A stretch of 64,000 bases of DNA, taken from Cutibacterium avidum ATCC 25577. Its GTDB lineage: Bacteria > Actinomycetota > Actinomycetes > Propionibacteriales > Propionibacteriaceae. How positions within the stretch are numbered: the stretch's first letter is position 1; every line of letters starts with the position of its first letter. Below the pieces are notes generated by a model. It was not told the DNA's origin. It ran no database searches and saw only the letters and a list, made by a program, of their open reading frames with translations. Both the position numbers and the translations under genes were made by a program. Where the stretch lies: contig NZ_JH165054.1 in the NCBI RefSeq assembly GCF_000227295.1, forward strand, positions 718,432-782,431, read 5' to 3'. Positions 24,106 through 34,266 of this stretch are shown here, in pieces.

Positions 24106-24810
24106 TCAGGGACGTAGGGATTTCACTCCGCCCAGCCCTCGTGCATACCCGACAACCCCGAGGAGGGCACAGACGGCAGCACACACCACAGCCACAACAG
24201 ACACCCCCCGCATACTTCCCTCGACGGCAGCTGTTTGTCCTAGATAGCCGCCGGGGAGAAATCGCAGGAAGGTGTTTGACTGCGCGACGACCATGATCAG
24301 GTAGGCAAGGGGGCCGCACAATGGCCCACTTTTGCGCGACAGCACCCCCGTGGCAAACAATGCGACACCGGTGCACAGCAGGCAGGTGACCGAGAACCCG
24401 ATGAATGGAGACCACGGCAGCTGAAACCGCGCGGGCATTTCCGGTACTAACACGGAATCACCATCGGGTATTAATTCGACGGGAAGCGACCGCAGTATCC
24501 ACCCCGTGAGCAGTGGAAGGGCAGCGGCGCACAGGCATATCCACAGCCCCATTGACCCATACCCAATTTCCAGGGAGCGAATCGAAGCTCTCTCGACCCA
24601 CCCCATGCCCGACGAGACGCACCACATGATGGTGGCGCAACCGACCAGACTGGTCAGCTCGAGACCTGTCACAGGGCGATCCCACACGTTCCCCGATGCC
24701 ACCGACAGACGCGTCTTCCACAGGAAAAAGGCCACGACAACGGCCGCAACCGGCACGGCAACAAGGGCTACGGCATGGCGCCCTTTCAAGAAAGTCACGA
24801 TGCTCATCAT
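24106..24810 (-). CDS. Membrane protein, last gene of the peptide/ABC operon
   Basis: The 234-residue protein has about six hydrophobic helices and little soluble sequence. Its ATG overlaps the stop of the upstream permease gene by 4 bases, without its own ribosome-binding site, so it is translationally coupled. It probably forms part of the membrane complex with the 450-residue permease and the ATPase. I do not recognise a specific family. Confidence 0.7.
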   Translation of the reverse strand: MMSIVTFLKGRHAVALVAVPVAAVVVAFFLWKTRLSVASGNVWDRPVTGLELTSLVGCATIMWCVSSGMGWVERASIRSLEIGYGSMGLWICLCAAALPLLTGWILRSLPVELIPDGDSVLVPEMPARFQLPWSPFIGFSVTCLLCTGVALFATGVLSRKSGPLCGPLAYLIMVVAQSNTFLRFLPGGYLGQTAAVEGSMRGVSVVAVVCAAVCALLGVVGYARGLGGVKSLRP

Positions 24811-26159
24811 CGGTGCAGATCGCTGGAGGTCAACGAGCACCCCTCGATCGCCTGACGATGGTGCGTGTACCACTGGCGAAATGCGGTGACATCCATGCCG
24901 TCAAGGTCATTTCGTTCCGAACTTGGCGCATCATCATACTGGAATCCAGCCAGCCGAAGAATGGTGCGTTCCACGGAATTAACGCCGTCGAAGGCCTCGA
25001 TCTGCTGGGGTGTCATCTCTGTAGAGAAAGTACATGCGTCTTGACCGGAAAAAGACTGAGCCAGACCCTGAGCCGTCATATCCGATAATTGTTGCGCAGA
25101 ATCATATACGGTCGCATGTCCGAGATCCATGACGAACTGCTTGCTGCGTGCGTGGTATCCAGGCTCAGCAAGTAGGACGTCGTGAGGTACCGCCGTAGGC
25201 GGCATGACGGACACGACGCGCTGAGCGGGTTGCGCGTAGGACAAGGCGAGACTGCGATGTGCCGGCATGACGCACACCCGTACGTCTTCGTGTGACGAAC
25301 ACCCGAAGGCCAGTGGCGCATCGCGGAACAACGGCACTGGCATGACGACCCCCAGGGCAGCGATGATGAGCGGTGGGGCGACCAGGGCCACACATGGCAC
25401 CACCCGACGCCACGTAAAACCGCCGGAGCGAACCGTGGACCAACGGCTGGCAGCCAGGATGCACGAGACGGAGACGATGCAAAAGAAGATGGTGCGCATG
25501 GTCACGGCCGAGGCCGTGGCGGTGTGGTTGCCACTCGGCTCTGCCATGTCCATGGACCACGCGAAGGCCACCGAGCCATACCCGGTGTTGGCAAAGAGAT
25601 TCTCGTTGACAAGGACCGGTATTCCGACCACAGCGATGCACACAACCGGCGCCACCACCCACACGATGGGGTGGGACACCATCGCGGCTACCAGGTGAGC
25701 AACGGCCACCAGAGCCGGGAAGGACAGCAGAACGACGATAAGGTCTGCGACCTCGGGGGCAGTCGGGGATGCGTTGATCCAGGCCTTGACGACCAGGGGC
25801 GCCGCAACGACAACGGTCCCGATGAGCAGGGCCGCCGCCTGACGCCAGAACCAGTGCCAGTGGATGCTGAGAATGGACCTTGCCGGAGCAACCCCGACAA
25901 TCATGTCCGACGGTGCCATGCGGGCCGCCGATCCTGCCCCGATGAGGCCGGCCACGATGGCCCACAACATACTGGACTCCCGGATGGTGACGGTGACGTC
26001 CTGCACCTGCCACACTCCCCAGGACCATGATCCTCGCAGCGCAATGAGACTGCAGACGGCACCGCTGGCCGTTACGAGAATCGCATACCATGATGCGAAG
26101 GGGAATGCCACGCGGTGGAGACCACGCAACGGGCGTATATCCCGGGGCGACACGGACAT
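24807..26159 (-). CDS. ABC permease-like protein with a Cys-containing extracytoplasmic C-terminal domain
   Basis: The 450-residue protein has about six to seven helices in the first 285 residues, then roughly 165 mostly polar residues with four Cys (two as C-x8-C in GCSSHEDVRVC, one in GQDACTF, one in EGCSLTS). That tail probably lies outside the membrane and could be disulphide-bonded. The ATG shares one base with the ATPase stop (TGATG). It is the membrane partner of the ATPase. The unusual C-terminal domain is not recognised and could bind the operon's secreted peptide. Confidence 0.72.
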   Translation of the reverse strand: MSVSPRDIRPLRGLHRVAFPFASWYAILVTASGAVCSLIALRGSWSWGVWQVQDVTVTIRESSMLWAIVAGLIGAGSAARMAPSDMIVGVAPARSILSIHWHWFWRQAAALLIGTVVVAAPLVVKAWINASPTAPEVADLIVVLLSFPALVAVAHLVAAMVSHPIVWVVAPVVCIAVVGIPVLVNENLFANTGYGSVAFAWSMDMAEPSGNHTATASAVTMRTIFFCIVSVSCILAASRWSTVRSGGFTWRRVVPCVALVAPPLIIAALGVVMPVPLFRDAPLAFGCSSHEDVRVCVMPAHRSLALSYAQPAQRVVSVMPPTAVPHDVLLAEPGYHARSKQFVMDLGHATVYDSAQQLSDMTAQGLAQSFSGQDACTFSTEMTPQQIEAFDGVNSVERTILRLAGFQYDDAPSSERNDLDGMDVTAFRQWYTHHRQAIEGCSLTSSDLHR

Positions 26160-26893
26160 CAGGCTGCCTCCCCGAGGAGGGTGAGGTACCCAGCCTCAGC
26201 ATCGTTGGCGTTACGGACTGGATGCTTTTGACCAACAGATTCCAGGTCAGAGTACGAGCCCTCGAAGATCAACTCTCCCTCGGAAAGGACGGCAAGCTGC
26301 GACACGAATTCCTGGAGGTCCTCAAGCAGGTGCGTCGAAACGATGACCGTCCGATCCTCGGCAAGTTCACCGAGGAGGGATCGCACCCCGATCCTGGATG
26401 CCGGGTCGAGGCCGACTGTCGGCTCATCGAGCAGCAGCACAGCCGGATCTCCGACAATTGCACACGCGATTCCAAGCCGCTGGCGCATTCCACCCGAAAG
26501 AGACTGGACGCGATCATCGGCGCGGTCGACAAGCCCCACACGATCAAGGGCCGCACCTGCCCGTACACAGCACTCCCTCGGTTCAACTCCTCGCGCCCAT
26601 GCCGCATATTCCACGGCCCTCCGGATGCGAAAATGCAACGGGAGGGAAAACCGCTGGGGCAAGAATCCGACCATACTACGAATGGTATTGACGTCATCGC
26701 TGACATCGACACCATTCACCCGAAAATGACCGGACTCCGGTTCCCGTAGTGTTGCGAGAATACTGAGAAGTGTCGACTTTCCAGCCCCATTCGGGCCGAG
26801 CAACCCCCACAACCCAGAGTCAAACTCACAGGAAATATCGACGAGGCTACGCCGACGACGATACCGGTGCGATATGTGCTCGAGTTCGATCAT
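26159..26893 (-). CDS. ABC transporter ATP-binding protein
   Basis: The 244-residue ATPase has Walker A GPNGAGKSTLLSIL near residue 35, Q-loop FLPQRF, signature LSGGMRQRLGIACAI near 130, Walker B VLLLDEPTVGLD and the H-loop VSTHLLED. It is of the ABC-2/CcmA type used for efflux and for self-immunity. Its ATG follows directly after the stop of the secreted-peptide gene (TGAATG) and its stop overlaps the permease start, so the four genes form one tight operon. Confidence 0.9.
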   Translation of the reverse strand: MIELEHISHRYRRRRSLVDISCEFDSGLWGLLGPNGAGKSTLLSILATLREPESGHFRVNGVDVSDDVNTIRSMVGFLPQRFSLPLHFRIRRAVEYAAWARGVEPRECCVRAGAALDRVGLVDRADDRVQSLSGGMRQRLGIACAIVGDPAVLLLDEPTVGLDPASRIGVRSLLGELAEDRTVIVSTHLLEDLQEFVSQLAVLSEGELIFEGSYSDLESVGQKHPVRNANDAEAGYLTLLGEAA

Positions 26894-27283
26894 TCATCCG
26901 ACCCGAGTGTAACCCGATTTCGTCTGGGCTCCAGTCGAACTATCAACCCTGGTATAGACATCCCAGCCGTGCTTACCATGACCAGTAACGGTCAGGGATG
27001 CATTCTTTACATTAGTCCTGCGTGCGGATGCCATACGACTATCCGGCCAATGCGAGATCTGGTGATACTCAGCGACTGCCACGGATCCTACGGTGTCGGC
27101 GCAGCTCTGACGCCCACCAGTCCCGGACATCGTCGTGCCATGCTGGACAGGCTTATTTGCAAACAAAGAACAATGGCTTGCGTTAGCCTGCCCGGCGATC
27201 ATCGTCATCCCAGCGCTCACCGTCATAACACCTAATACGATAGTAGAAACCAGCTCCTTGCGAGATCTCACCTCCATCACCAT
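26894..27283 (-). CDS. Small secreted protein, bacteriocin-like candidate
   Basis: The 129-residue protein has a signal peptide: basic VRSRKE, hydrophobic STIVLGVMTVSAGMTMI, and cleavage likely after ANA. The mature part is about 94 residues, polar, with two Cys and rich in Gly, Ser, Thr and His (for example TVTGHGKHGWDVYTRV). It resembles in size and layout secreted bacteriocins that precede ABC immunity genes, such as lactococcin 972-type loci, but I see no firm family match. It is fused to the ATPase gene at zero spacing. Start is uncertain among 27304, 27283 and 27277. Confidence 0.6.
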   Translation of the reverse strand: MVMEVRSRKELVSTIVLGVMTVSAGMTMIAGQANASHCSLFANKPVQHGTTMSGTGGRQSCADTVGSVAVAEYHQISHWPDSRMASARRTNVKNASLTVTGHGKHGWDVYTRVDSSTGAQTKSGYTRVG

Positions 27284-27345
27284 TTTCTCAACTAAAGATG
27301 CCACGCGGCTACATAGCCATAATCCATACCTTCAAGGCAGCGGTC

Positions 27346-27354
27346 ATACTATCA
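27346..27354 (-). promoter_or_regulatory. Extended -10 promoter candidate for the peptide/ABC operon
   Basis: On the minus strand the sequence reads TGATAGTAT, an extended -10 element (TGN followed by TAGTAT), about 60 bases upstream of the peptide start. No good -35 is visible at 17 bases, which is acceptable for extended -10 promoters. Confidence 0.45.
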
Positions 27355-27516
27355 CGTATCCACCCCTGTGGCCAGTTAACCCGCTGCGACCTGTCGTACC
27401 AGTGAAGACACGAGGGCACAGCAGTAGCGCCATGGCGCGTGACGATCACACGCTAAAACAACCTCGTCCGCGGTGAAAACACCGCACTGACATCCTCGAC
27501 CAGCGGCCAAGGTCGA

Positions 27517-28941
27517 TCAGTACAGCATTGCCGAGGCCGGGTCCGAGAGAATCTCCGCAACGTCATGGAGGAAGGTCGAGCCCTCCTCGCCGTCAATGAG
27601 GCGATGGTCGAAGCCGAGGCTCATCGTCGTCACCCACCTGGGCACGACCCTTTCGTCGTCACCCGTCCCCACGACCCACGGACGTCGAGCGATCGTCCCG
27701 AGAACGAGGATCGCCGATTCGGTGCGGTTGACGACCGGGGTTCCGGCGTCGAGCCCGAAGACTCCGACGTTGGTGATCGAGAAGGTGCCGTCGGTGTAGT
27801 CGGTGGGCTGGAGCTTGCCCTCCTTGGCGATGGCGACGATGCGGGTGATCTCCTCGGCCAGCTCGAGCATCGTCATGTCCTGGGCGCTGCGCACCACGGG
27901 CACCATGAGGCCGCGCGAGGTGGCCGCGGCGATGCCGAGGTTGATCTGGTCGCGGAAGACGATCTGGTCGGCGGCGTCGTCCCAGCGGGCGTTGACGACC
28001 GGGGTGCGTCCCATCGCCAGGCACACCGCCTTGCACCAGATGGTCAGCGGGGAGACGCGCAGTCCCTTGAACCTGCGGTCGGCACGCAGCCGGTCGACGA
28101 GGTCCATCGTCGGGGTGACGTCGCAGGTGAGGAAGGCCGTCACGAGGGCCTTGGTGTCCAGGGAATCCTTCATCGCCTTGGCGGTCACCTTGCGGACGCC
28201 GCGCACCGGGACCCTGCGAGTGTGGCCGTCAGGCTCGGTCGGGGCACCGCCGAGGAGACGACGAGACATCACCGACAGGGTCGCGAACTCAGCGTCGCCA
28301 GCAGAGGCACCGACGACAGGTGGCTCAGGCGCGGCTTGACGACCGGCCTCCGCTGCCGCCTTGACGTCGCTCCTCGTCACCGCCCCCTGCGGGCCGGTGC
28401 CCGTCACCGTCGCGAGGTCGATGCTTAGGTTGGCAGCCAGTCGTCGGGCCGGTGGCTTGGCGAGGACATGCCCGGCGCGGTCCATGCGCGGCGGGTCCTG
28501 GCGGCTGGGCTGTGTCGGCTGCGCAGGTTCGGGAACGGGCTCGACATCAGTCTCTGGGCCGGTCTTGAGGGTCGGCGTCTGGGGGGCCTTCTCGGGTGCC
28601 CTTTCAGCCGACACCGCAGCTCCCCTGCGCCGACGGCGTCGACGTCCTGACTCCGCGGTCAGGTGACCGACGAGGAACTCCGGCTCGTCCTCGGGTTGGT
28701 CGTCGGAACCGTCGTCAATGGTCACCAGTGGCTCTCCCACAGCCACCGTCTCGCCGGGCTCGGCACACAGCTTCGCCACGGTCCCGGCGAAAGGGCTGGG
28801 GAGTTCGACGATCGACTTGGCCGTCTCTACCTCGCACAGCACGTCGTTGATCTTGACGATGTCACCGGGAGACACCCGCCAGGAGACGACCTCTCCCTCG
28901 GTGAGCCCTTCGCCCGGATCGGGCATGCAGTAGTTCTTCAC
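27517..28941 (-). CDS. 2-oxoacid dehydrogenase complex E2, lipoyl acyltransferase
   Basis: The 474-residue E2 has one N-terminal lipoyl domain with the lipoylated Lys in EVETAKSIVELP (near 42), a basic/Pro-Glu linker, a peripheral-subunit-binding domain near 160-195 (LAKPPARRLAANLSIDL) and a catalytic domain ending with FDHRLIDGEEGS, which holds the HRxxDG active-site motif. It transfers acyl groups to CoA. With the E1 genes just upstream it forms a branched-chain or pyruvate-type complex; the separate E1a and E1b subunits favour the branched-chain type. No E3 gene is in the cluster. Confidence 0.9.
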   Translation of the reverse strand: MKNYCMPDPGEGLTEGEVVSWRVSPGDIVKINDVLCEVETAKSIVELPSPFAGTVAKLCAEPGETVAVGEPLVTIDDGSDDQPEDEPEFLVGHLTAESGRRRRRRRGAAVSAERAPEKAPQTPTLKTGPETDVEPVPEPAQPTQPSRQDPPRMDRAGHVLAKPPARRLAANLSIDLATVTGTGPQGAVTRSDVKAAAEAGRQAAPEPPVVGASAGDAEFATLSVMSRRLLGGAPTEPDGHTRRVPVRGVRKVTAKAMKDSLDTKALVTAFLTCDVTPTMDLVDRLRADRRFKGLRVSPLTIWCKAVCLAMGRTPVVNARWDDAADQIVFRDQINLGIAAATSRGLMVPVVRSAQDMTMLELAEEITRIVAIAKEGKLQPTDYTDGTFSITNVGVFGLDAGTPVVNRTESAILVLGTIARRPWVVGTGDDERVVPRWVTTMSLGFDHRLIDGEEGSTFLHDVAEILSDPASAMLY

Positions 28942-28977
28942 GTGAATACCTCGTGATCGATGTCGGACGGACGGTGG

Positions 28978-29973
28978 TCAGTAGGCCAGGGAACGGTCGA
29001 CGGCGTCGAGGATCCGGTCGACGTCGGGGATGTGCTCACCCTCGGCCTTGGCCGGCGGGTACGGGGTCGACCACCCGGTCACACGCAGAACCGGGGCCTC
29101 CATGACGTAGTAGAGCTCCTCGCCCAGGCGTGCCGCCATCTCCGCGCCAATGCCCTGGGTGCGCGGCGCCTCCTGGACGACAATCGCCCTCGTCGTGCGC
29201 CGTACCGACTCATAGACGGTCTGCATGTCAAGCGGGGAGAGGCTGCGCAGATCGACAACCTCGAGCTGGCGTCCCTCCCGGGCAGCTTCCTCGGCAGCGT
29301 CCAGGCAGGTTTCTACGAGGGGCCCGAAGCACAGCAGGGTGGCGTCGGCACCGGGACGGACGATACGCGCCTCGTGAAGGCCGAGTTCAGGGGCCTCGGA
29401 GACCTCGCCGCGGGTGTAATAGCGACGCTTCGGCTCGAAGAAGATCACCGGGTCGGGGGCCTCGATGGACTGACGCAGCATCCAGTAGGCGTCGTCAGGG
29501 TTCGAGCAGCTGACCACCTTGAGGCCCGGGGTGTTCGCGTAGAACCCCTCCGGGGACTCCGAATGGTGTTCCGGAGAGCCGACACCACCGCCGAACGGGA
29601 TGCGGATCGTCACCGGCAGGGACCACCGTCCGCCCACGCGGGCGCGATACCTGGCCAGCTGGGAGACGATCTGGTCGAAGGCAGGGGCGTTAAAGCCGTC
29701 GAACTGCAGCTCGACGCAGGGACGGTAACCACGCATGGCCATGCCGATGGCGGTTCCGACGATGCCCGACTCCGCCAGCGGGGAGTCGATGACCCGACGG
29801 CCGCCGAACTGGGTCTTGAGGCCGTCGGTGATGCGGAAGACGCCGCCCAGGGTTCCGACGTCCTCCCCCATGATCACCACGTGGTCATCGGCGGCGAGGG
29901 CGTCGACCAGGCCCGCGTTGAGGGCCTTGGCCAGGGTGGTCTCCCCCTGTGGGCGTGCACCGTTGTCGCTCAT
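28978..29973 (-). CDS. 2-oxoacid dehydrogenase E1 component, beta subunit
   Basis: The 331-residue subunit shows the E1-beta pattern: MGEDVGTLGGVFRIT near residue 35, DSPLAESGIVGTAIGMAMRG near 65, GGGVGSPEHHSES near 130 and a late VVQEAPRTQGIGAE. It completes the thiamine-diphosphate site with E1-alpha. The ATG at 29973 shares one base with the E1-alpha stop (TGATG) and has a GGGGGAGGA ribosome-binding site, which rules out the slightly earlier start in frame. E2 follows 36 bases downstream. Confidence 0.92.
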   Translation of the reverse strand: MSDNGARPQGETTLAKALNAGLVDALAADDHVVIMGEDVGTLGGVFRITDGLKTQFGGRRVIDSPLAESGIVGTAIGMAMRGYRPCVELQFDGFNAPAFDQIVSQLARYRARVGGRWSLPVTIRIPFGGGVGSPEHHSESPEGFYANTPGLKVVSCSNPDDAYWMLRQSIEAPDPVIFFEPKRRYYTRGEVSEAPELGLHEARIVRPGADATLLCFGPLVETCLDAAEEAAREGRQLEVVDLRSLSPLDMQTVYESVRRTTRAIVVQEAPRTQGIGAEMAARLGEELYYVMEAPVLRVTGWSTPYPPAKAEGEHIPDVDRILDAVDRSLAY

Positions 29974-31118
29974 CAGTTGTCCTCCCCCCACGAGGAGATC
30001 TCCTCGGCGTCGGCCAGGACGTCGGGGGTCGGCTCGGCGTAGACGTCCGACATGAGCTCGGCCATGACGGGCGTGGGGTTCTCGTGGACAGCGGCGCGAA
30101 CCTCGGCCCCGAAGGCCTCCTCGCGCTCAGCCAGACCGTCAAGCCATTCCTGGTCGATGTCCCCACGATCCTGCAGGTAAGTCTGCAGCCTGAGGATGGG
30201 GTCGGTCTTTCCCCAGATCGCCTCCTCATCGGCGGTTCGGTATCGGGTGGGGTCGTCGGTGGTGGTGTGAGCACCCATGCGGTAGGTCCACGCCTCGACG
30301 AAAACTGGCCCCTTTCCACTGCGGGCATGGTCGAGGGCCGCTCGCAGCACGGCCGTCATGGCGACGACGTCGTTCCCGTCCACCTGCACCGCCGGAATGC
30401 CAAAGCCGATCGCGCGGCGGAACAGGGACGTCGGGGACTGCACCGTTGTCGGCTCCGAGATGGCCCATTGATTGTTGACACACACGAAGACCACAGGAGC
30501 GTTCATCGAGGCCGCGAAGACATAAGCCTCGTTCGTGTCCCCTTCACTCATCGCCCCGTCACCGTGGAAGTCCAACACGGCAGCCCGAGCGCTTCCGGAC
30601 TCGACGTCGCGCTGAATACCCATGGCGTAGCCGACGGCATGCAGGGTGCCCGACCCGATCATCACCGGGTAAGCGCTGAAGTGTGTGGCGACGGTGTCCC
30701 AGGCGCAGTGCGCCTTGCCACTCCAGGAGTCGAGGATGTCGGCGACGCTGACCCCCATCGCGTGGGCAAGCCCCTGCTCGCGGTAGGTCGGGAAGACCTG
30801 GTCCCCGTCACCCAGTGCCAGCCACGCACCGGCCTGAGTGGCCTCCTGGCCCATGTGTGGAGGCCAGAGGCCGAGCTCTCCGTGACGCTGCAGAGCAGTG
30901 CCCTCGACGTCGAGACGCCGAACCATGACCATCATCTCGAGGGCCTTGACGAGGTCCTCGTCGCTCAACTCGACAGGGAAGTCAGGATGGGGGGTGAGGC
31001 GTCCCTGGTCGTCGAGGATCCGCACCATTGCAGGATCCGGACGATTGACGGGATGGCGTGTTGCCGGCGGGACGAATGGGTCCGGATCGCCCTCGTCGGC
31101 ACTGCTGGTCTCGGTCAC
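29973..31118 (-). CDS. 2-oxoacid dehydrogenase E1 component, alpha subunit
   Basis: The 381-residue subunit carries the thiamine-diphosphate motif from GDGAMSEGDTNEA to the NN pair in CVNNQWAIS (about residues 195-235), and the phosphorylation-loop-like region YRMGAHTTTDDPTRY. It decarboxylates a 2-oxoacid and passes the acyl group to lipoyl-E2. I prefer GTG 31118 because AGGAGG lies six bases upstream; an ATG at 31151 would add 11 residues but has no such site. First gene of a three-gene operon facing away from hemY. Confidence 0.9.
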   Translation of the reverse strand: MTETSSADEGDPDPFVPPATRHPVNRPDPAMVRILDDQGRLTPHPDFPVELSDEDLVKALEMMVMVRRLDVEGTALQRHGELGLWPPHMGQEATQAGAWLALGDGDQVFPTYREQGLAHAMGVSVADILDSWSGKAHCAWDTVATHFSAYPVMIGSGTLHAVGYAMGIQRDVESGSARAAVLDFHGDGAMSEGDTNEAYVFAASMNAPVVFVCVNNQWAISEPTTVQSPTSLFRRAIGFGIPAVQVDGNDVVAMTAVLRAALDHARSGKGPVFVEAWTYRMGAHTTTDDPTRYRTADEEAIWGKTDPILRLQTYLQDRGDIDQEWLDGLAEREEAFGAEVRAAVHENPTPVMAELMSDVYAEPTPDVLADAEEISSWGEDN

Positions 31119-31185
31119 ATCTTCCTCCTGGTCGAGTGTTCCGTGCTTCATTCTGGACGCCGACTAGCCCAGTTCCAAACAGAAC

Positions 31186-31233
31186 TTACCGTTCCGTAGG
31201 GAGCCAACAAGTATGAGGTTACCGTTCCGTAGG
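31186..31233. promoter_or_regulatory. Two identical 15-bp sites 33 bp apart between the E1 operon and hemY
   Basis: TTACCGTTCCGTAGG occurs at 31186-31200 and again at 31219-31233, spaced by 33 bases or about three helical turns. Each contains the imperfect palindrome TACCGTTCCGTA. The pair lies in the divergent promoter region, which suggests a regulator binding two sites on the same face of the helix. Confidence 0.65.
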
Positions 31234-31292
31234 TTATCCACGGTTTCGACCCCGGTCGTCGGCTCTCACAAGCTCTTGCGTACTCTCAACTG

Positions 31293-32674
31293 GTGAGCAA
31301 AACAGTGGCGATCATCGGTGCCGGGATGACAGGTCTGGCAGCCGCACACCAGCTGCGGAGCCACGGTTGCCGAGTCGTCGTCCTGGAAGCAGGACCGAGC
31401 GTCGGCGGACAGGTCAGTTCCCGTCGGTTTGGGGCCGACATGGTCGAGATGGGAGCCGAGGCCGTACCGCTGCGTGCCCCAGGCGTCTCCGATCTGGTGT
31501 CGGAGCTGGGGCTGACGGACTCGATGCGTCATCCCGCCCCCGGACGCACCTTGCTGTCGAGCCGACGCGGGGTCGTGGAGATGCCGGCCGGAGTGACGCC
31601 GGTCGGGCCCACGAAACTCCTACCGACGATCACCTCGCGGATCCTCTCTCCCATCGGCCTGCTGCGAGCCGGCCTGGAGCCCTTCACCTCCCGCCCACAC
31701 CCTGACGACGTCAGCGTCGGCCAGTTCATCTCGGAACGATTTGGCGACGAGGTAGGCCGGGCCGTCGTCGATCCCCTGTTGGGTGGCATTCACGCCGCCG
31801 ACGTCGACAGCTTCTCCCTCGCGGTCGCGGCTCCGGCCTTGAGGCAGACCGTCAGGAAGGGTGAGTCCATCGTCACGGGGACCCTCAAGCGCAACGCGGT
31901 CGCGACATGGTCGCGCATTCGTCATCGTCCTCAGCCCTCCGGACCCCGCACCCCTGCCACCGCGACGTGGGAACGCGGTTTGGTGACGCTGCCGGAAGCG
32001 CTGGCTGGAGGCCTCACCGTGCACACGAACACCCGTGCCACAGGAATCCGGCAGGTTGGCCACGAATGGGTCGTCACCGTCACAGGACCGCGAGGAATCG
32101 GATCAGTTGCCGCCGATGACGTCATCATCGCCACGCCCGCCAGGGTCGCTGCAGCTCTGCTGTCCACCACACACCCCGATGCCTCGGAGTTGCTGTCCCG
32201 GTGTGAGAGCACCACGGTTGCCACGCTCGTGGTGCGGACTGACCAGGTGGATCACCCGATCACCACGGCTCAGACGTGGTTCATCGGCTCGGAATGGTCC
32301 CCGTTGGTACGCCAGGTGACGAATCTCTCGACGAAGTGGCATCTCTCCGAGCCCACTCTCCGAATCGCCATGGGTCGTCACGGTGGAACCCCCATCGACG
32401 ACCTCTCCGACGACGACCTCGTCACCATGACCATGGCTGAACTGGAGCGTCTAGGATTGAGTGTTCACCCTCACGACCACGTCATCGAGCGCCACCGTGG
32501 CGCCATGCCGCAGCCAGTCCCCGGCCACCGGGAGCGCATGGCCACACTCGCCACCGTCCTTGACGACACCGGACTCCACGTCGGCGGGGCCGGGATCGAC
32601 GGCGCCGGAGTCGGCACCGCCATCGTCGCCGGTCGACGTCTTGCCCGTCAGATCACCTCGAAGGAGGAGGAAAA

Positions 32675-32678
<4 letters not shown>
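31293..32678 (+). CDS. hemY: HemY-type protoporphyrinogen/coproporphyrinogen III oxidase
   Basis: The 461-residue flavoprotein begins with the FAD-binding motif VAIIGAGMTGLAAAHQL followed by VVVLEAGPSVGGQ, and ends with the typical late FAD motif GLHVGGAGIDGAGVGTAI. In Actinobacteria this enzyme usually oxidises coproporphyrinogen III to coproporphyrin III. GTG 31293 has no Shine-Dalgarno; TACTCT lies just upstream, so translation may be leaderless. It overlaps the radical SAM gene by 4 bases. Confidence 0.87.
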
Positions 32679-33988
<1,310 letters not shown>

Positions 33989-34008
33989 CGAGGATGTTTC
34001 ATGGGCCG

Positions 34009-34036
34009 GACGCCGTGACGACATCGTCACGGCGTC
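34009..34036 (+). terminator. Hairpin after the radical SAM gene
   Basis: GACGCCGTGACGA (34009-34021) pairs exactly with TCGTCACGGCGTC (34024-34036) across a two-base loop. It lies 20 bases after the radical SAM stop. No T-run follows. Confidence 0.7.
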
Positions 34037-34266
34037 TCGCCATCGTCGGTAATCTCCGACACCGCCAATCAGTACCGCCATTCTTGAAATCGATAACACA
34101 AGGTTTGTCTATCCTCAGTACTCCTCACGCCGAGGTGACGGAGACATGAATTCCTCATGGCGAAGTTCCTCCGACCCCTTGCGAGCTCGGCCAGAAATGG
34201 GCGACGCTAGCTGTGTATGCCTTTTGGGCGCAACATGAGTATTCGGACGAACCCCAGGGAGAACCC

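Noticed and set aside
28960..31199. Long plus-strand frames across the 2-oxoacid dehydrogenase genes
   Set aside because: Shadows of E1a and E1b, which have clear cofactor motifs on the minus strand.
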